Below, one piece after another: positions 57,727 to 64,000 of a stretch of DNA of 64,000 bases. The notes beneath the pieces are model-generated. The model was not told the DNA's origin. It saw nothing but the letters and a program-made list of their open reading frames with translations, and searched no databases. Numbering within the stretch: the stretch's first letter is position 1; every line of letters begins with the position of its first letter. This DNA is from Torymus aiolomorphi (Eukaryota; Arthropoda; Insecta; Hymenoptera; Torymidae), in assembly GCA_036365515.1 (NCBI GenBank), contig CM070873.1:69438529-69502528 (forward strand), written 5' to 3'. Both the position numbers and the translations under genes were made by a program.

Positions 57727-60700
57727 TCAATCAATCGGAACATGCAGCTGTTCATAATGCTCTCCTTCTTTCACAGCAAATGGTGGCTCATCATTTTGTG
57801 ACACCCATACTGCACCCTCTACGCCTTTTTCTAACATTTGTATAATAGCCTTAGCTACGTTTTCTGATCTGCAATCAATCGCATAAAAAGCTTTATTAAA
57901 TACATGCTTTTTAGCGAAATTAAAAAGTTCTTGCATTGAAAATATGTTATGATATCGAAGCACCGACATACTGATAGTTACTAGAAGCGTATCGTAATGA
58001 AAAAAATCTTCCAACATTATAACAACATGACCACAATGACCGTACCGTCGAGGAAAATACGACAATTTTATTTATTCAAAATTATTTTCGTAACGAAAAT
58101 TATGACAATTTAGGGTAAAATCTTCTTATACGGTATTTAAACTTTTTAAGAAAAAGCGATGTATAATGAATTAAAAATTGATTATACATTTATTCAAATT
58201 TAACATAGAAAAATTAAACTAAAACGCTTACAAAAGCCGTCGAAATTATATTGCGATGTGAATTCTTTATAAATTAAATTGTGGTTACTAAAATAAGCAG
58301 TTTCACAGCTATGTCGGTATACTTTTCAAATCCATATCATGTGCTATTTATTACAAATAATATACTTAGATCGATAGTATTAATATGGGTAAATGTAGTT
58401 TCAATATTTTTTATTAAAACTTTGAATATATAGCAACGCTCGAATATCTTTTTCCAATTTGTGTTATCTCTTACTTTTGAAAATGTTTGTTATTGAAGTT
58501 ATCAACAGCTTCTTTATTGGCATAATACGGCCAAATAAGTCGAATGTCATTGATATTTGTCATTTCTGATCTTGTCGGCCCTGGACACATACACATGATC
58601 CGCACTCCAAATTGCTCATTGTGTTCCTAAAAAAGCAAAATAACAGGGATTTCGCACGTACGAAGGAACATATATAAATATAAGGGATTAGCCAATAGGA
58701 GACAAGGTTCAAAATTACGTCTTCCTTTTGTAGACCATACAATACTATATACTATTCATTATTTTTCTTTGATTTTGATTTGCCTGCAAAAAAATTTTAT
58801 ATAATTTACAAGAAATATTGTAAGGATTGTCATAACATCTTGTAAAGCAATCATAGACTATAAAAATCCAAAATGTTATCATTGTTATTAGTGAGAACGT
58901 AATGGAGGAGGACTTGATAAAGAAAACGACATGGCATAACTCATGGTGAACCGAAACCTGGACCTTCCATTTTCGCGACGCGTGCTCTTTGGACTATCGA
59001 CGTCTAAGCGCGTTTTTCTTCAAGTCGTCCTCATATTGCTAGATGCAACACGTTTCGTTTAGTCACGTTGTGCATACGATGCACTCGTAACACTATACTT
59101 ATAGGAAATTATGTTAGGTATACAAAAACTATACTGTTTTATAAAATTTTAGTTTTACTAGCACGATCCACACGTGCTGTATTTCTTCTTGCTAGACATT
59201 TAAATTCAAAATTATAAACTATTCTTTATCTATTGAAAAGTATCAACTTACATTTCGATTTACATTATATTAATTATAGTAATATTAAGGATATTCAATT
59301 TTGAGGTTAGAAACTCGAAATAATTAAAATATTATTTATTATTAGTTTTTCAATTAAAAATGTCTCAATTTTGTCTTCTCAACGCTTTCTCATTTTCTAA
59401 ATTCAAAGTTTAAATATTTAAAAATTCTGCCAACTTACATCATTTACGTAGGTATCTACTTAGGCATGGAACATGCGTCAATTAAATATTACAGATTATA
59501 TAAGAATCAGCCAATCACAATCGTTTTATTTTTGCTTCACTTTCCAATCATGACTTTTTTAAGAGAGGAATAGTAGTTACTATAAAATATGGTAATTTTG
59601 TGGATTTATGATTAATTTGTAATTTTTTAAAATCTTTTTCCTCACACCGGGCCGAAAGTACCTCATTCCCGCCCGGCTCCGAAACGGAAATATGGCATTT
59701 TCGGCCTCGATGTGAGGAAAAATAGTATACGCACCACGGGAGTAAAATTGGCCAGCCCCCAGCTCATGTAAAATGCCTTCGGCTCGGGTGGCAATTTACA
59801 TGAGCTGGGGGCTGGCCAAGTTTTTTCCTCCCACGGTGCGTAATATACTATTTCTCACTGCATTAAAGTTACATGATTGATTTATTAATTCACTGTTCGA
59901 TAAAATAATTTTTTAGTAATAATCTATAAAGTAAGTGCCTTCTACAAATTACCTTCATTGCACGAATCCAAGCAACAATCGCATGTTTGGTTGCAGTATA
60001 TATGCAACTTGGGATTTGGACGATAATCCACTTATTGAGGCAACATTTAGAACTACACCTGTATCACCTCTGTACTTTCTTTGTGCTTTCATACGTTCCA
60101 CCGCAAGCATAGAAGACTTTACTACTGCTTTCTAAAATAATTGTTAAATAACTTGTTGCAATAATATTTTCGTTCATTTATCTGATACATATATTTGGAA
60201 CTTTATGGATTTTAAAATATTTGTATGATTATTCATTTCGAAAACAGTATTGAGCAATAGTTATTATTAAAGTAAAAGTCACTTTTCTATTAGCAGATAA
60301 ATAGTGATGTAAAGTAAACATGGAATAATGTAAGTAAAAGTAATCATGTAAACATACTTACAAAGTTGACATCTATAGTTTCATCGATTTTATAGTCATT
60401 ATAAATTCCTGCGCTGTTGATAAGAATGTCAACATGTTTCTTCTTTTGGACAACTGTATCGTAACAATCTTAAAACAATAAAACATTTAATTTTAAAAAC
60501 TAAATTGGAAGAAGTCGTTTCATTACATAATGATTTATTATATTTCCTGTAATTTAGAAAATAAATTAATTTCCTATTAGTATAGCTATTTACCTGTAAA
60601 TTCCGTAATATTTACCACATTACACATGTAGTAATCAAATCTCTCTTTATCGAATTCTGCTTCCAGTTCTCTTATTTTATTACTCATCACTTCACTATCA

Positions 60701-60894
60701 TATTTAGCGATATCAAGTAGGGCTACAAACTAATGACATTATATTATTGAAAAAATAAAAAAATATACTGCCACTAAAGTTTCAACTGCATCTGCATTTA
60801 CCTCAGCTTTCTTTCGCAACAAGTATTGTACTGTCGCAAACCCAATTCCTCCTAAACCTCCGGTTACAATAGCCACTTTACCGTTTACATCCAT
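57727..60894 (-). CDS. Short-chain dehydrogenase/reductase, 15-PGDH-like, six exons, apparent 2-nt insertion
   Basis: Exons on the minus strand: 60802-60894, 60594-60729, 60362-60468, 59953-60131, 58475-58626 and 57727-57868; all introns are GT-AG and phases agree. Exon 1 holds the start MDVNGKVAIVTGGLGGIGFA with the TGxxxGxG cofactor loop. Exon 2 has VALLDI, whose acidic residue suggests NAD preference. Exon 3 has DILINSAGIY (NNAG-type) and exon 4 NVASISGL with the catalytic Ser. Exon 5 has FGVRIMCMCPGPTRSEM, and exon 6 ends EHYEQLHVPID. In exon 4 the YxxxK codons are interrupted: the plus strand has TATATAT at 59997-60003, and removing one TA restores YTATK and the downstream phase, giving 268 aa, the usual family length. 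The family oxidises hydroxyl groups of prostaglandins, alcohols or lipids; the substrate here is unknown. It is either a recent pseudogene, an indel allele, or an assembly error. Confidence 0.88.
58627..59952. other. Fourth intron of the dehydrogenase gene
   Basis: The longest intron of the gene, AT-rich. It carries the hairpin element at 59638-59860 and a copy of a dispersed repeat (59508-59572). No other exon is recognised. Confidence 0.6.
59638..59860. repeat. Double hairpin element in a dehydrogenase intron
   Basis: First part: CCTCACACCGGGCCGAAAG pairs with TTTCGGCCTCGATGTGAGG (59641-59715). Second part: ATAGTATACGCACCACGGGA pairs with CCCACGGTGCGTAATATACTAT (59724-59854), with the inner stem GGCCAGCCCCCAGCTCATGT and its complement. 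The ends match the CGTAATRTACTATT motif of the dispersed hairpin family. Confidence 0.7.
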
Positions 60895-61053
60895 AATATT
60901 ACCAAATTTTGAGAACAAACAAATTAATTAACTATATGTTTCTTTCAATAATTTTATATTTGCGGTTGACAAAAATTTAAATGGAGCTGCAAGTCAGTGT
61001 CAGAGTGTACTAGCGATTACATAAAGGTGGACGAAAACGCTTTCAATGCGATG

Positions 61054-61149
61054 AAAGATAAGTGTTATCGGATTCAGTTTTAATAAAAGATAAGCGTTAT
61101 CGGATTCAGTTTTAATAAAAGATAAGTGTTATCGGATTCAGTTTTAAGT
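61054..61149. promoter_or_regulatory. Three 32-bp tandem repeats with GATA motifs upstream of the dehydrogenase
   Basis: The unit AAAGATAAGTGTTATCGGAT plus a TCAGTTTTAATA tail starts at 61054, 61086 and 61118. Each unit has AGATAAG and, on the other strand, CGATAAC, so six GATA-type sites lie within 100 bp. They sit 160-255 bp upstream of the ATG at 60894, where a promoter or enhancer for the minus-strand gene is expected. GATA factors drive fat-body, gut and haemocyte genes in insects; a role here is inferred. Confidence 0.55.
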
Positions 61150-61695
61150 ATAATGTTATACTCAAAACTTAATTAATAATTAAGTTTAATTAAGTATAGT
61201 TTTATATTTAAAACTACAATTTTTATTATATCCTTGGTCATTTATCTTTTTTTATGAACTTATAAAGAATATTTAATCAAGTGAAGTGTACTTATAAATG
61301 TAGCTTTTATAATACAATTGTTAAATATTTTTGCTTCCTCCTAGAGAAAGCTTTGTTGTATTCAAACACTCAAAAAAATAACTCAATTGCAGCTCGGAGT
61401 TTTATTACCAATAAAATACTTTAAAAAACATTTCAGTTGACATACAAAGTTGGTGAAAACTTGATCCATTTACTTTAGCAAACCAATAATCAAAGGGACG
61501 ACCTGTCCACTCACGCTCTTTCATGGGTCTGATCTTTCTTCTCTGCTTATCGCGGCGTGGTGCGGCGCTCGCTCCGAAAACTTCCCTCTCTCTCTTGCCC
61601 AAACCTGCCGTTCGGTCAAGCTACTTAACATCGTAGTCTATTTTCTTTCCTGCTCCCAACGGATCTGGTCAGAATTGACCAAAACAATTTTATAT
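61150..61695. other. Interval with a shared foldback-centre motif
   Basis: TTGCTTCCTCCTAGAGAAAG at 61331, followed by CTTTGT, matches the centre of the foldback element at 183-2223 (845-872). The rest is AT-rich, with a GC-richer patch at 61500-61670. No gene. Confidence 0.4.
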
Positions 61696-62035
61696 TTTAG
61701 TATAGTTCTTATGGCTGTATGTGATGCGTATCAAAGATTCATATGGGTCAGCATTGGATATTTTGGTAAGATTTTGATGAAATATTTATTTATTTTTTTA
61801 CTTTTAATTTATTCCTAATGTTTTACTAATTATTTTTTACAGGAAGTTTAAATGACGCTGGTATTTTTGAGTCAAGTGATTTGGGGGAGGCTTTAGCACA
61901 CGGATTAATAAATTTACCTGAACCTAAGGTTCTTCCAGAGACTTTTACTATAATGCCACATTATTTTATTGCTGACGGTGGCTTTCCATTAAAAGATTCT
62001 CTCTTAATAACGAGTTTTTTAGAATGGAAGATATT
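61696..62035 (+). pseudogene. PIF/Harbinger transposase fragment, copy 2
   Basis: Exon piece 61696-61765 reads FSIVLMAVCDAYQRFIWVSI. After an intron (GTAAG at 61766, ACAG to 61842) the sequence continues SLNDAGIFESSDLG, LINLPEPKVLPE and YFIADGGFPLKDSLL, with a catalytic Asp in ADGG. The N-terminus and the Glu block are missing. It is closely related to 31829-32962 and shares the intron position. Confidence 0.8.
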
Positions 62036-62371
62036 TAGATAATGATATATCTTATCGGAATATTCTAGCAAATTATTTCATTAGCGATGCTGGTCAAGTA
62101 CCCTGGCAGTGGCAAAAAGCATTTGTTGTTTGAAACAATTATTTTCCAGGTATATGTATATAATGATTTAATATATATGTAGAATTAATATTCCAAAATT
62201 CATTTATAATGGGAAAGCTTTATTTTTTCTTGAAATGTTAAATTAAACTATATCATATATAAATAAAAAATACATTATAGAAAACTAAAAATTTTAATAG
62301 TTTCTTGCATCTTCAATACATTTTATGATTTCACTAACGCAATCATCTCTTTTTTCTTCTTCTACGTTACA

Positions 62372-63164
62372 TCATTTTTCATACAATATATTAAAATAGT
62401 CTTGGCTGATCGAATTTTCTTTTGAATTTTTTTCCAACAATTGTAAGATTTTACTAGAACTATCTTTTATGGTATTTTTGACATCTGCTACCATTTCAAC
62501 TGCAACTGCTTGCTTCTTTTGCGCATGGGCACCCCATTCAGGTTTTTTAAATCCTTGATGATGAATGGTATGAGAAGCTTTTTGTGGTAAACTTTGTTTA
62601 TGTGGTTCTTGCCAAATACTTTTAAAATCAATATCCCTATTATTTTCCATTAAATAATTATGCTTCTGTGAATCTTGCAAAATATTTGTAACCGGTCTGT
62701 TCTTGATACAAGATTATGGTAGTGATGAGAGTGCTGGTCGATGCTTACATATGTCTGCCAGAAATAATAAATTTTCATACTAATCACAAGTTGATGGAGG
62801 AATGGCAGCAGATCCTGATGGCTTATTTTTGTTAGCTTCATGAATTTTTTTAAAGTTCAATGACAAATCACTCCACATACTCTTGATGTTTACAGCTAAG
62901 AAAGAAAATGAAATGAAATTGTGAAAAATGGTTTAACTGAAAATAAAATTTTTTATGTGCTAAGAATTTTTTAAGATAATTTCTTTAAGCTTTTCTGAGA
63001 ACAAATTTTTATTGCATTACTTACGTGATAATGGAATTCCCAATGTTTCAGCAAGAAATTCGGAAGCCGTTATCTTTCAAATCATTATTTTTGTAGTCAA
63101 AACTTTTGTCATATAAATAAGGTCTCTTCCTTATTTGTTCGATTATTATTTCATAAAAATCCAT
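62372..63164 (-). pseudogene. MADF-domain partner protein of a Harbinger element
   Basis: The start MDFYEIIIEQIRKRPYLYDK (63164) opens a MADF domain. A 1-nt shift near 63060 is needed to continue as ASEFLAETLGIPLS. The exon ends at 63025 (GTAAGT), and exon 2 from 62895 reads NIKSMWSDLSLNFKKIHEAN, the second half of MADF. An in-frame TAG follows near 62785, then NILQDSQKHNYLMENNRD and a Gln/Lys-rich tail that ends at 62372. Harbinger elements usually encode such a Myb/MADF-like DNA-binding partner beside the DDE gene, often on the opposite strand, as here. Broken. Confidence 0.7.
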
Positions 63165-63383
63165 GATTTTACGTTTAGATGTACGATGCACAAGCAACGA
63201 GACAGCTGTATACTTCACGAGTGCAGCAAACACGGACCTATAGACGGTTTATAGACAAGTGCGCCTTGTCTATAAACCAAGGTTCAGTGTAAAGGTCAAA
63301 CACGGCAAATCTACACGCAGTCTTCGTCCGGAAGCCAGAGTGACTACATCTCTACTATATTTATCTTAAAAAAGCATTGGAAA

Positions 63384-64000
63384 ATGGCTCAACGATTGGA
63401 TAAAACACCGAGAGATGAACAAAATGCAATTGATAATTGCATTGCTTTCTATGTAAGCAAGGAACCTTATATATAACAATCAATTAAACAGTGAAGGAGG
63501 AAGGAGGCAATTGTTTTTTCTGCAACTTTCTGAAATTTTAGAAAGGGATTATGGACTTTACAGATCAGGTAACTACCTTAATCTTTTTTTTTTTATTTTA
63601 ATTAGATCTTTTACTTAACAAAATATCGAAATAAATAATTCATTTTTGTATTAAAAAATGATGTAAACAAAACTCAGTTTTATTAAATGTATTGTGTTCT
63701 ATATATTTTTTTATCATATTAAAAATATCAATTCTTTCTTTTTTGCAGGAGAATACTTAAATAAAAGATGGAGCTATTTGAAACAATTATACTCAAAGGC
63801 TCACCTAAAAGTACGCAATCCAGGAAAACATTAACACCATCAGAAAATGAAGTATATTTTCTGTGTCATTTTTTGGATCCACACATTAATCATAAGAATA
63901 AAGATATTACTGACGAACCAATGATGGATGATACTGATGATTTTCTCGAGCAATTTATAAATGTTCCTGAATTGACACAAAAAAATAATAACAACACTGG
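63384..64000 (+). pseudogene. Partial gene running off the window, MADF/Myb-like
   Basis: An ATG at 63384 reads MAQRLDKTPRDEQNAIDNC. After stops, the frame LQLSEILERDYGLYRS leads to a GTAACT donor near 63570. The next exon starts after TTGCAG at 63749 and reads EYLNKRWSYLKQLYSKAHLK, typical of the third helix of MADF or Myb/SANT-like domains. A 1-nt shift at an A-run gives TPSENEVYFLCHFLDPHI and an acidic tail to the window end. Divergent from the gene at 62372-63164. Family assignment is tentative. Confidence 0.45.

Noticed and set aside
59935..60135. 66-residue plus-strand frame
   Set aside because: Antisense to exon 4 of the dehydrogenase gene.

Overview
This window looks like a transposon-dense, intron-containing invertebrate nuclear genome, most likely an insect. 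The AT-rich background, the many CpG-rich islands, the long (GA)n, (GT)n and (AT)n tracts and the mix of DNA transposons would suit a hymenopteran such as a parasitoid wasp, but no gene here fixes the species. I see no bacterial operon, tRNA, rRNA or CRISPR array.

Layout. 1-6600: a 2 kb foldback element, GC-rich hairpin sequences, and a composite tandem repeat (about 174 bp units plus a terminal module, the whole present twice). 6631-13363: a DNA transposon with very long terminal inverted repeats and a decayed transposase-like gene, interrupted by an intact-ended 4.5 kb pogo/Tigger-like element (8738-13261, TA duplication, DDD transposase on the minus strand). 14280-15535: a second foldback element. 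16430-23983: a 7.55 kb CACTA (EnSpm)-like element with roughly 400 bp inverted ends, a broken TNP2-type transposase gene on the minus strand and a plus-strand gene ending in a BEN domain. 24000-57600: about 33 kb without a recognisable host gene, holding a series of CpG-rich islands, each flanked by C-rich sequence on the left and G-rich sequence on the right. Scattered among these are a PIF/Harbinger transposase remnant, a retrotransposon LTR, several MITE-like elements, a Tc1 remnant (DD34E) and a LINE reverse-transcriptase fragment.

57727-60894 (minus strand) holds the one clear host gene. It has six exons and encodes a short-chain dehydrogenase/reductase of the 15-hydroxyprostaglandin-dehydrogenase-like type, 268 aa once a 2-nt TA insertion at the catalytic YxxxK codons is discounted. 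A triplicated 32-bp repeat carrying GATA motifs lies upstream of its start. 61696-64000 holds a second PIF/Harbinger transposase fragment, its MADF-type partner gene on the opposite strand, and a partial gene running off the window.

Most coding potential is therefore selfish DNA, largely decayed. The most unusual signals are the series of skew-switching CpG islands, a dispersed family of short hairpin elements with GAGCG-AGCGAG cores and CGTAATRTACTATT-like ends, and the BEN-domain gene inside a CACTA element.
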